A stretch of 64,000 bases of DNA from the NCBI GenBank assembly GCA_029204225.1, contig CM055103.1, forward strand, positions 21,390,709-21,454,708. The letters run 5' to 3'. The notes under the pieces were generated by a model. That model saw nothing but the letters and a program-made list of their open reading frames with translations, did no database searches and had not been told where the DNA came from. The translations under genes were made by a program, and so were the position numbers. Shown here piece after piece: positions 53,702 to 64,000 of this stretch; positions within the stretch are counted from its first letter, which is position 1; each line of letters begins with the position of its first letter. This stretch comes from Diphasiastrum complanatum. Lineage: Eukaryota; Streptophyta; Lycopodiopsida; Lycopodiales; Lycopodiaceae.

Positions 53702-54278
53702 AAGTATAAGAGTGATCTTCTGATTAACAAATCTTGTGAAAATCATTGACAGTGTGTTGTTTTTTAACTTTACTTGAGTGGGCAAGTTCAAAGAGAGTGG
53801 TGCCTTCAATATTTTTGGTCAAGATTGATTTATGGGCTGTTGATGTACTTTCCACACGTGCGAAACCATACATAAACCTTCAAATCAAGTCTACTTAGTG
53901 TTTATGGTCCAAAAACGTGCATACTAGTCCAAAATTCAAGATTTTTGGTGCATTGCCTAGATCTAGGTCCATTGAATGCTAATGATCAAATAGAGATTTG
54001 AGTCATTGAAGCAATTCATTTTGAAGCATTAGATCATATCTATAAGGCTGATTTGTTTAGATCTTATGTGTGTGTGAAATATCAAGCATAAGAGTGCTAG
54101 AATCAATCTTGTGAAGGAGTGATTTGCTAGGATTTTTGAGTGATTCTGTTATAACATCATCCAAGTTTGAACTAGGTTGATTGGGCTGAGATTAGAAAGC
54201 TTCTTAGAGAGCTAGAAATCTACCTTAGATCATTCATTATCAAGAGATCTTTGTCAATCTCATAGGCAATCATTCATA

Positions 54279-55543
54279 ATGTCATCCATTGGTGGATTTT
54301 TGTTAGAATCTAGTGAGAGGCTAACTTCCACAAAGTATTCCATTTGGAAAGTGAGGATGGAATCACTATTTGTGATCCATGACCTCTATGACATTGTTCT
54401 TGGAGTTGAGGAAGAGCCTCAAGCAACCCAAGAACAATTGAAATACAAGAAGAGGGCTATATTGGCCCTACATTGTCTAAAGATGAATGTAGGCAATGCC
54501 CTCTTGAAAGAGGTGGCTTCTTGTGCCTCATCAAAAAAAGCTTGGGATTCATTCAAGAGTATCTATGATTCCAACAACACTTCAAGAGTTCTTATGCTAA
54601 GAAATTTGATTTTGCAAAGCATGAGAGGAAGTGATGAGAGTGCACAAGAATATGTGCTTAGAATTAAGTCACTAAACAAAGAATTAGCTTCTATTGGTGA
54701 CAAAATTCATGATAATGAACTTGTTCAAGTAATTCTAAATGGACTTGGAGATGAATACTCCAATTTGGTCCAAAGTTTTTTCATTCAAGAGAGCCTACCT
54801 TCTATTGACAAGCTACATGTAGTGTGCTTGTGGCCGAGGAAAGTAGAGTTCTACATGTAAAGACTAGGATGAGTTCCTTATCTTTACAAGATGGAGATGA
54901 GAAGGCCAACTTATCACTAAAATGCAAGAAGATCCAAGGCAAGGAGGCCAAGGTAGAGGATCAAGCATCAAGTTCATGGAAGAGAGACAAATCCAAATTC
55001 AAATGCTTCTTTTGTGGGAAGAAGGGGCATATAGCATCCGAATGCTACAAGAAGAGAGCCAACAAGGGAACTTTGCACATGAAGAGGAGGAAGATGAGGA
55101 AATCTCATCTTTGATGGCATCTACATCCACATCAACAAGCAAGAGAGATTCTAGTGAGGCGTGGTGGATTGATAGTGGGGCAAGCTCCCACATGACATTT
55201 CTAAGGGATTCTTACTCAACTCTACACTCTTATAATGATGCTAGAAAGTTTATCTTTACATCAAGTAATCAAGAATGTAGAATGGATGGTATTGGTGACA
55301 TTTCCTTATGTCTTGGATCTACTAAAATGATAGATCTAAGAAATGTGCTTTATGTTCCATCAATCACTAGGAATTGGACAACTAGTGGATAATGGATTAG
55401 ATGTTTTCAAGCATGGAGTTTGTTCCATATTGAAGAATGATGTATGCATAGCAAGAAGATTTAAGCAAGGAAGATTGTTTAAATTAGATGCTAATGTTGC
55501 CATTAATAAGGAGATTATGGCAAAGGAGGAAATCATTCATTGA
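54279..55543 (+). pseudogene. Ty1/copia gag, protease and pre-integrase region, frameshifted
   Basis: The ATG at 54279 (MSSIGGFLLESSERLTSTKY) opens a copia gag of the UBN2 type (WKVRMESLF, AWDSFKSIYDS, LNGLGDEYSNLVQSF). Near 54830 the frame shifts. A CCHC knuckle CFFCGKKGHIASEC lies at about 55005, and in a third frame the protease WWIDSGASSHMTFLRDSYST and LRNVLYVPSITRN (about 55163-55375). A pre-integrase segment (NGLDVFKHGVCSILKNDVC) follows to 55543. At least three frame changes are needed. After 55543 only short unidentifiable frames appear, so integrase is missing. Confidence 0.8.
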
Positions 55544-56361
55544 AATGCACATCTCTTGTCTCTTGTATCATATGGTGATGCTAGGATGTATCTCTTATCA
55601 AAAGTTGATTGTGGGATCTTGAGATCCATTTGCTTTGTTTACATTCCTTTGCAAATAAGGAATGAGGAGAATCTAATCTCAATCAAGAGGATGATGGTAG
55701 GATCTCCATATCTACCTACAATCCAAGGTGATAATAAATATTGGCTAAAGCTTGAGGAGGAGTCTTCTCAACTAATGCTTCCATGGAGATTCTCAATGAT
55801 CTTTGATAAGGCATTTTGCTTTGATAAGATCTTTGCATCTCAAGGTTGAAATGAAGTAATACTAGATGAGCATGAAGCCTTTTTTGATGACATATCTAGT
55901 ATTCTCAATAGTTTGAAATTTCTTAAATCAATTAGTTATCTTATCAAATGTATGTTCTTGAATCTAATAAGAGCAAGAATGATTTGTTCATTCACATTGT
56001 CAATAGTTGTGTTTTCTCATTTGTTGAGGGAATTTGTAAACTTCTTATGAGACCAAGTGAATAATTTTCAAAGGACACTTGTATCCATAAGCAAGTAAGT
56101 AGCTTCAATGAATTCAAGATTTCTTTTGATCACAAAATTAAGACAATCATGCAAAACATTTTTGCTTTGTGGACTAGTCAAACTAGTATGCAAGATCTTG
56201 GTAATCTACACATGTATCTATCTCAAGGTCTTGTTTTTCATAGCCATTATGAGGCATGGAAGCCTCAGAGTTCCTTCATGAAAAACCAGCTACATTCTAG
56301 GAGGAGGAGCTTGCAAGTCAGATATCTTCTTCGAGCTTGCATGCATTGGTCAATCTCCCAA

Positions 56362-57474
56362 CACAATAGCTTAGATATGGTCTTGTGATGGTTAGATAGA
56401 TGAGTAAACCAACTAGCTTCCTATAGAGAGTAATGTCCTTGAAGGATCTTTCATTACCTCTTATAGTTAGCTTTACATTTGACTCCATACGTGTATCACA
56501 AGATTTGCATCTACCATATGAAATATTTCTAGAATAGAATTAGCATACTTCTCTTGACAAATGAAAGTAGATTGAGAAGATCTAATCACTTCTATTCCTA
56601 GAATGTAATGCAAATGACCAAGATCATGCACCTCAAACTCACTCTTGAGAGCACTCTTGATATCCTCCACATCTTGGTTGTCTCCACCACTTTAGATGAT
56701 AATATCCAAGTAGATTAGCAAAATGATAACATCATTTCCAGCAAACCTACAATAAAGTGAATGATCATACTCACTCATAACAAAGCCTTGAGAGAGTGAA
56801 AAAGTGTTAAGCTTAGCATACCAACTCCCTGGTTCTTGCTTAAGGCCATATAAGCTCTTTCGTAGAAAGCACACATGATTTGGCTTTGTAAGTGAAATGT
56901 AGCTCTCGGGTTGCTCCATGTACACTTCCTCCTCAAGATCACCATTCAAAAAAGCATATATGATATCCAATTGCCATAGTTTCTGTCCATAAAGAGTAGC
57001 AAGAGAGATGACGACCCGAATGCTTACCATCTTTGCTACGGGTGCAAAGGTTTCATCATAGTCAATACGATGTTATTGAGCATATCCTTTTGCCACCAAC
57101 CTTGCCTTGTACTTGTTGATAGATCCATCTTGGTTTGTCTTCACCTTGAATATCCATTTGCATCTGATAGCTTTCTTGTCCTTAGGTAACTCCACCAATC
57201 TCCATGTTTCATTCTTCATAAGAGATTGATACTCAAGATCCATTGCTTGGATCCACTCCTCTTTGTTAGTTGCTTTATCTACACAAGTAGGTTCATCAAA
57301 AGATGTTAGGAAAGCAAAGTGTGTACCTCCAAAAACTTGCTTACCTTTCTCATCATATACGAGCCGTGAAGGCATTTGTCTTTCCCTTGATGTTCTCCTT
57401 GGCTTTTGACTTGATGCAGGTCCATTATCATCACCACCTAAAGTAGGATCCTTTTCATCAACATCAGAGTCCAC
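56362..57474 (-). pseudogene. Ty1/copia reverse transcriptase fragment, reverse orientation
   Basis: One minus-strand frame from 57474 to 56473 has two in-frame TAA codons (57073-57075 and 56692-56694). It contains the RVT_2 start KEEWIQAMDLEYQSLMKNET, KCKWI-type RCKWIFKVK, YKARLVAKGYAQ, LDIIYAFLNGDLEEEVYMEQ and LRKSLYGLKQEPGSWYAKL. At the catalytic site YLDI stands where YVDD is expected. LHYILGIEV follows. It is opposite in orientation to the gag fragment at 54279 and collinear with 61801-63016, so both derive from one family. Confidence 0.8.
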
Positions 57475-57539
57475 AAATGTCTTTTGTTGGACTTCTTTCT
57501 TTGATTTTGTTTTTTGTTTTTTGTCTTTTGTTCATTGGG

Positions 57540-59878
57540 CCTATTCAATATGTTTGCCCTTCTTGTCTTCAACATCTCGGATCTAGCGATGGGTTGTGGT
57601 GACCAGTCGGACAAAACGGGACCACAATGAGTTGCATGTTAAGGATTGCAAGCGGATTGCGTGCATGTTGCCCATCATATACCATCGTTCCAACCTCGCT
57701 ATGTTGACAAAGGATGTTGTTGATAAGCGATGGTAGGTCCAGTATATAGATATTTGATCCTTGGTTGTTGTTGACTTGAATCTTTTATTTGGATTGAAGC
57801 AGTACTCGCCGAAACACAGATCTCATATGGTATCCACTTTGGCAGTAGTAAGGAGGGTCTCCACATTGTAGTAGGCTTTCAGAACGATAGGACCTTGAGA
57901 GTTAGCCACATCGATCAGGAACTGGCTGAGGGCCCTAGTGCAGTTGACCGATGTCTTCCAACCATGTGCCGATTTTATTCGAGGCCAATTATAGGTCCCG
58001 ACATTGGGAGTCTTCAAAGCTGCTCTTCTTCTGAGCATTGGATGGAACATTGGATTTGCTCGTAGTCCCACCGGAGCCATGGTATTCTTGGATAAGCTCA
58101 GGGCTGGGCATGAGCACTGCCTTTTGCCATTCTGGTTGAGGATGCAGAAGGGCAATGAGGTTGGCCGGTGTTAGCTTCAGGAGGTCCTCGACCTTGCCTA
58201 GCAATTTGTAGTCGTCTCTTGTCGTGACATTTGGATACTTTTTGACAAAGAGGGTGGATTGTTCTGCATCAAGTATCGTGTAGATTTTTTGTTACAAATG
58301 CTGGTGTATAGCAGCAGGTCCACCACGAGTGTCGTCAAAGCGAGGAAGAACTGCAGAGGTAGATGGAAGATCGGTTTTCCGAGGCGAGAAAGTGGTAGGA
58401 CGTGGAGAGGCAGTGTGGCGTGAGGTGGTGCAAGGCGGAGAGGCATATTCCAGATCAAGCATGTTGGGGTCACGTTGGAGGGTGGAAGTGGTGGCTTCAG
58501 CCTATGTGGCGTATTGGAGATCCTGGTTGAAGGTGCGGCCTCCGTCGGTTTGGAGGTCGAAATGGGGGAAGTTGCCTGTAGTTGATGGAGGAGGTGGATT
58601 CGATGAATGGGAAGTCGGAAACGGTGCAGGGTTGGCGGACGGATGGATCTTGGACAATGGCATTATAGTGCATCATTGCCGCGTTGTAGCAGAGGATGAG
58701 GGTGGCGGGGTGGTATTGATGGCAATTATAATATAGGGTTTTGAGTTTGTTGTAGGCGAGGCGGAGGGCATCTGGAAGGGCGGTGACGGTTGTATGGTAG
58801 TGCTTGATGTGCTCTGCGAGGGCTTCTGATGGTTGCTATGGTAAACCTACTGAATTGTATTCCGGTGCGTACCATACATGTGCTTGTTGTGAAGGTGAAG
58901 GGGGAAACGAGGGTGGAACAAAGAGAGGGGGATCTTGCATATAATCTAGCTCCAATTGAAAGTGTTGATCATGAGGAAAAGTAATAATGGCGCAAAGACC
59001 AACAACAAAGCGAAGTGGAGGGACTCCCAAAAACATCACAGAAGTAGCCAAAATCCTTAACTTGGATGAACTCGTAAGGACGGCAAAAAGAAGAATATTT
59101 TTTATCTCCGAAACAAGTTGGTATATTCGAAGAAGTTCAGAATTTGAGAGGGGGGGGGGGAGCCGAGAATGGCAAAGAAAAATAATAGAAAGCTAGTCGA
59201 ATTAAATAATAAAAAATAAGAGGCAAATTGTCATCTAGCGTGGTGGAAACTCTAGAATAGTGGTGACCTGCTTCTTTATTACCTTTAGCTCATCGTCTGC
59301 ATCCTTGAGGGCCTACTCATCTTCTTGGAGTGTGGCACATAGGGTCGCCACCTCGGTGTCTTGTGTGTTGATTGAGCGCGACCTCGTGGACTACTTGTTG
59401 GTCTTTGTAGAGCTAGATCGACCGAATTGAGAGGTCTTTGTAACACTCGGCCTCTTCTTCTGGTGCGTCTGAGTGGCCAGTGTCTCTTCTTCAAGAACAA
59501 CAACCACGTGATCGAGGGCGGCTTGGAATGCCTACACCTGTTGCTATGCTTGCTTGACTATGAGTTCCAAGGTCGCTTGCTGGGAGGTGAATTTCTCCTG
59601 GTCTCGAGTTGTCGTTGTTTTCTCCCTAGAGACATAGTACTCCAAGGTGTAGATCAAATCCTTGAGATACCTCTCGTTGGTTTTGAGAGCCTCTCTTTCC
59701 AACTCCAGCTCCCTAGATTTTAACACAAGGTGCTGACGATCAGACTGGTAGGTATGTCGGATTGTCTTCTTTGTGTGAAGCTCGGTCTTGACGTTTTGCA
59801 CAAGCTCATTCTATTGTTGAGCCGCCATATTTGCCTTGTTGAGCTGGTTCCGAAGGGCTTGGACCTGGGCTCAGCTCT

Positions 59879-59935
<57 letters not shown>

Positions 59936-60744
59936 TTGCAACTACGAGGTCTGATCAATCAAAGCCTGTAGCGTTTGCCCTGCCACTAGTTGACCGCATG
60001 ATTGCTCAATAGCTCTTTTAGTGAGCAGCTGGTGGAGTTGTTGTTGGAGGCCCGTCAAGGCTGTCCAGCAACCCAGTGCATGAGTGTCTCAGTTGGCTGA
60101 AAGTGGCATGGTTATGATGGTTGGAGCGAGTGGTGCAGCCAGGTAAATTGTGGGATGGTTGGAATGGTGGTGGTGGTGATTGCGGAGATAAGAGGGGTGG
60201 TGATGGCAGTTATGCTTGGAATGATGGTTGGGCGAATAGGGGAGGAGGTGAGTGGGAGAGTAACGGCAATGGAAGGGGACATGGCGATGGCCATAGTCGT
60301 GATGGGGGAAGAGGTGGAGGTCGCAATTGTTGAGGGGATTGGCGAAATGACAGATGGACGGATGGGGCTAGGGGTAGTGGATGTGACATTGACAATGGGG
60401 AGGTGTGGACGTGGCTGGTGCGAGTGGGGCTAGTTTGTGCGTCGATGGGAGATGGAGTAGGGGAGGCAGTGAAGATCGGCGACTTTTGGCTAGCCTCAAG
60501 TTGCGCGATCATGTCTTTGGAGGGTGGTTGGGTTGGGTCAGCTGGTTGTGTATCACGGGGAGGCGTTTGAATACCTAGGTTCTCTAGGTGGGTTATGGCA
60601 AGGGCTGTAACGAGGCCACCGTGAGTAATCATGTTTGGGTGCTTGAAAGCAGCGTGCAGTTCTTCTCTTTGGGTCATCTATCCATTGGTGATATCTTGCA
60701 ATTTTGTGTGTACAATGCTCATTAAATGTTATTTTCAGATCCAC
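57540..60744 (-). pseudogene. Unidentified decayed coding region, coiled-coil, minus strand
   Basis: Several minus-strand open stretches read in the same direction: HAAFKHPNMITHGGLVTALA and a Pro/Ser/Thr-rich segment (60677-60210), a coiled coil with KSRELELEREALKTNERYLK (59801-59544) continuing weakly to about 59285, and LLKLTPANLIALLHPQPEWQ (about 58180) with FLIDVANSQGPIVLKAYYNV (about 57880). Stops and frame changes interrupt it. It may be a host gene fragment or a retroelement gag. I cannot name it. A (CT)n tract lies at 59880-59931. Confidence 0.3.
59880..59931. repeat. (CT)n microsatellite
   Basis: About 52 bp of CT repeat within the unidentified minus-strand coding remnant. Confidence 0.9.
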
Positions 60745-60814
60745 ACGTGTGAAATATAGTAGCTTACCATTTTTGTACGGACAACAACTTCATTTCATGT
60801 TTTGATTGATGTTT

Positions 60815-60960
60815 GATTTAGATCTATTAGAGTTTGCATCTCATTCATAGTGTAGATGTTGATTTTTCTACATTGGCAAGGTTGGTGAATTGCTCGTCTT
60901 TCTAACCAAAGATCAAAGGGATATTTTGAATCTTAATGATCAGAAATCCTTCACATTCGA
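60815..60960. repeat. Inverted repeat arm, partner at 63026-63180
   Basis: GATCTATTAGAGTTTGCATC, TAGATGTTGATTTTT, CTAACCAAAGATCAAAGGG and ATATTTTG..TCTTA.TGATC all recur as reverse complement at 63026-63180. The arms enclose the reversed copia pol fragment. Bases 60890-61267 (plus) form an open frame with no recognised domain. Confidence 0.6.
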
Positions 60961-61800
60961 CACGCACCCCATCCCAGTACACCATCTTGCCGATGCTCAC
61001 TGCGCAAGAGATCGTTACCATATTCGCACTGATGGCTGCCTTGCAATTTTAACTACTGCAAGCCTAGCCAACATGCATGTATCCCACACCCAGGACCTTT
61101 CTGTAGTCCAGAGGGCTTTCGCCACTTTTGATACCGACCAATTCGTAGTCACCCATAAAGGACAAGACTATGACATCCCCCTTCCTTCAACCAGAGTTGG
61201 TCACCTTGGCACTCAACCTTCCCCTGACCCTCCACCTGTCGCAAATTCATGTCATTGCCAAGTATGACATCTACGTCTTCTTCCTCCCAGACCATGATGA
61301 CATCAAGACAAAAACCAATGATGGTTATCTGTTCTTGTAGATAAAAAAATTCTAACCTCTGAATGTTGATAGACTTCCTATATGCCACTCCCCGTGAATT
61401 CCCATCGCCCACTCCGCGTAGTTGCTCGTGGTCATGATAACCATGATGGACAGTCCCAACACCATCTATGATTGGGCTACAGTTCGTGTAAGTATGAAAT
61501 GAGATAGGAGAGATAAAGATGTTCTCTTCCCACGAGTTATATCCTTTTATAACAGGTCCAAACCTAATTTCAAACTTTGGTTTTCCTCCATAATAAAAAA
61601 CCCTACTATTTTTGGGACTAGATTCAATGTCTCTATTACTCAAATTAAATCTACCAAAAACTCGTGTTCTACACTTTCCAAAAGTGTTTATTCAAATGCT
61701 TCTAGACTAATATAATTTTGAAAAGTCAAACTCTAAGTCTAATATGAAATTGCCCTCAATTGCCAAATATAGCAAATTTGTCTAAACTAGTTGAAATCTT

Positions 61801-63016
61801 TCACACTCGCATAGACTTTGATAACACTCCAAGTGAAGTCCTATGCTTCATAGACAAGTCTTTTCCCAATGCTTTGATAAAGCTATCAGCTACACATTCC
61901 TTTGAAGAAACATGTTGAAGCTCCACCTCCTTTACCATGACTTGCTCCCTCACAAAATGATATACCACCTTAGTATGCTTGCTCCTAGCATGAAAGATAA
62001 GATTGGTTGCCAACTTTTGGGCTGATAGATTGTCACAAAAGATGATTGGGCTCTCTAACAAATCCAGCTAGTAAAGATCTTTGATCATCCTCTTGATCCA
62101 TACCACCTCCTTTGTGCAATGAGTAAGTGCTTTGTACTCAGCCTCACTAGATGACAATGAGATAGTGGCTTGTTTCTTTGACATCATTGATATAGCTCCA
62201 TCACCTATGAAAATACAATGAGCACTAATGGATTTCCTATCCATTTGATCTCCAGCAAAGTCCGAATTAAAAAATCCAAACAATTTAGGTGATGATCCCT
62301 CATACAATATACCAAAATCTTGAGTTCCCATGATATACCTCAAAACTCGTTTTCCTAGCTTCCAATGCTCCTCACTAAAATCTTGCATAAATTGACTCAA
62401 TCTACCAACACAATAGCTTAGATCTGGTCTTGTGATGGTTAGATAGATAAGTGACCCAATTAGCTTTCTATAGAGAGTAATGTCCTTGAAGGATCTTTCA
62501 TTACCTCGTATAGTTAGCTTTACATGAGACTCCATAGGTGTATCACAAGATTTTGCATCTACCATATGAAATCTTTCTAGAATAAAATTAGCATACTTAT
62601 CTTACAAACGAAAGTAGTTTGAGAAGATCTAATCACTTCTATTCCTAGAATGTAATGTAAATGACCAAGATCATGCACCTCAAATTCTTTCTTAAGAGCA
62701 CTCTTGATATCTTTTACATCTTGATTGTCTCCATCACTCAAGACGATATCATCCACATAGATTAGCAAGATGGTAACATCATCTTCAGAAAACCTATAAT
62801 AAAGTGAATGATCATACTCACTCATAACAAACCCTTGAGAGAGTAAAAAAGTGTTAAGCTTAGCATACCAACTCCTTGGTGCTTGCTTAAGGCCATACAA
62901 ACTCTTTTGTAATAGACACCATGATTTGGCTTTGTAGATGAAATGTAGCTCTCAAGTTGCTCCATGTACAGTTCCTCTTCAAGATCACCATTCAAAAATG
63001 CATTTGTAATGTCCAA
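61801..63016 (-). pseudogene. Ty1/copia reverse transcriptase and RNase H fragment, reverse
   Basis: Minus-strand order: ITNAFLNGDLEEELYMEQ (63016), after a frameshift near 62900 LKQAPRSWYAKL and ILLIYVDDIVLSDGD with the intact YVDD, LHYILGIEV, after a second shift near 62570 SLIYLTITRPDLSYCVGRLS and the RNase H motifs LSSSEAEYKALTHC, HARSKHTKVVYHFVRE and ADSFIKALG. A stop interrupts the frame at 62068-62070. It is the C-terminal half of copia pol and ends at 61801. Confidence 0.85.
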
Positions 63017-63025
63017 TTTTCATAG

Positions 63026-63180
63026 ATACCATCTGTGAAAGATTTCAGATCACTAAGATCCAAAATATCCCTTTGATCTTTGGTTAGAAAACAATCAACT
63101 CCACCAATCTTGCCAATGTGAAAAAATCAACATCTACACAAAAAATGAGATGCAAACTCTAATAGATCTTGATCAAACAT
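63026..63180. repeat. Inverted repeat arm, partner at 60815-60960
   Basis: Reverse complement of 60815-60960 with small differences. Confidence 0.6.
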
Positions 63181-63231
63181 GAACGAAAACACAAAGTACT
63201 ATTGGTGTCCAATAGCTTAGATCCAGTCTAG

Positions 63232-63340
63232 CTTAGATCTTTGATTACTCAATCTTCCAACACAATAGCTTAGATCCGGTCTAGTAATGGTTAGGTAGAT
63301 GAGTGAACCAACTAGCTTCCTATAGAGAGTAATGTCCTTG
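63232..63340 (-). pseudogene. Short third copy of the copia pol segment
   Basis: It matches 62390-62490 and 56362-56450 (CCAACACAATAGCTTAGATC, GTAATGTCCTTG). Homology breaks off exactly at 63340. Confidence 0.6.
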
Positions 63341-64000
63341 TGTTGGAAAGAGATGATGAGATAAAATAATTCAACAAATCGAAGTAGGTAAGCGATTTAT
63401 CGAGTGTGGCGAAAGAAACCTTCTTTCTTGTGCATGACTACGCCTATCAATTTCAAACAAAACAATAGTAATAGACATCACGTTCGATCTTATAGTAACT
63501 AACTTTAAAATCATTAGTACTATAGTGATTACGTAACCAAACATTAAGCATGAAATTATCAGACAAATAATCAGAGATTATCAGTTACAAAATAATTACA
63601 TATATGCATGCATACTGACATGATACTGAACACAATAAAAGATAGACTAATCCTGTAAAAGAAACAAATCAGAATGGAAATGAGCACAAAGGAATTGCAG
63701 ATCAAAGCCGTGTGCTCTGAGCTATCTCTGAGTAATTGTAACTCTATCTAAATTAAGCACTTCCGCTAATAAGTAGTAAGCGCAATAGCAAACTCTAAAT
63801 CAACTCTAAAGAACTGAATTAAAATGTTCAAGAGTGTTCAAGCTTGAAAGCTTGAGAGAGATGCTAACTATGCTTTGATGATACTTGTTACTCGTTAAAA
63901 AAGTAGAAATGTGAGCAGTTATTTATACTAAGAATTAAGTTGTAAATTGCGACATCCAGTTGGCTATGATGTGCTGGCACTCATCCAATTAGGACTTCCC
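63341..64000. repeat. Probable LTR of another retrotransposon, cut by the window end
   Basis: It starts TGTTGGAAAG, a common copia LTR start, at the exact point where the copia fragment is interrupted (63340/63341). A TATTTATA motif lies at about 63920. No coding sequence is present. The other end is outside the window. Confidence 0.45.

Overview
This is a land-plant nuclear genomic window from a large, repeat-rich genome. The evidence is a multi-exon plant-type IRE1 gene with a 17 kb intron, interstitial CCCTAAA/TTTAGGG motifs, Ty3/gypsy, Ty1/copia and LINE retroelements, BED/DUF659 hAT-like transposases, and long (GA)n tracts. I cannot place the species. A fern, lycophyte, bryophyte or gymnosperm would all fit such introns.

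Layout. Bases 1-17,100 are a cluster of DNA transposons of two families. Family A is bounded by unusual GGTACCGC-rich inverted ends abutting (AT)n tracts. It is present as a right-end fragment (1-1137), an inverted copy (about 7998-12290) and a plus copy fused to a second right half (about 12533-17068). Related short MITE-like copies lie between them. Family B (about 1163-7592) has GC-rich ACGCGTCC ends, a decayed BED-hAT transposase, a 1.3 kb fold-back and three direct repeats. In both families the hAT-like transposase faces, convergently, a small gene for a highly charged protein of about 120 residues (motif NFTxxQLxMVRER). I find no described counterpart for this second gene, and it is the main candidate for a new two-component transposon system.

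Bases 18,100-47,380 carry IRE1, the ER unfolded-protein-response kinase/RNase, on the plus strand. It runs from the luminal domain through the membrane segment, kinase and KEN ribonuclease to the stop, in six exons that sum to an unbroken frame. The first exon (start codon and signal peptide) is not visible. Its 17.3 kb intron holds a second, inverted family B copy. That copy is split by a young chromodomain Ty3/gypsy element (26,056-32,371, with 5-bp target duplications), and a LINE 3' end has landed beside it. Other introns carry a reversed LINE reverse-transcriptase fragment and gypsy debris.

Bases 47,381-64,000 are downstream sequence: one orphan coding exon about 480 bp past the IRE1 stop, about 2.5 kb with nothing recognisable, then a jumble of decayed Ty1/copia pieces in both orientations. 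This includes an unidentified coiled-coil coding remnant on the minus strand and, at the right edge, what looks like the LTR of another element cut by the window end.
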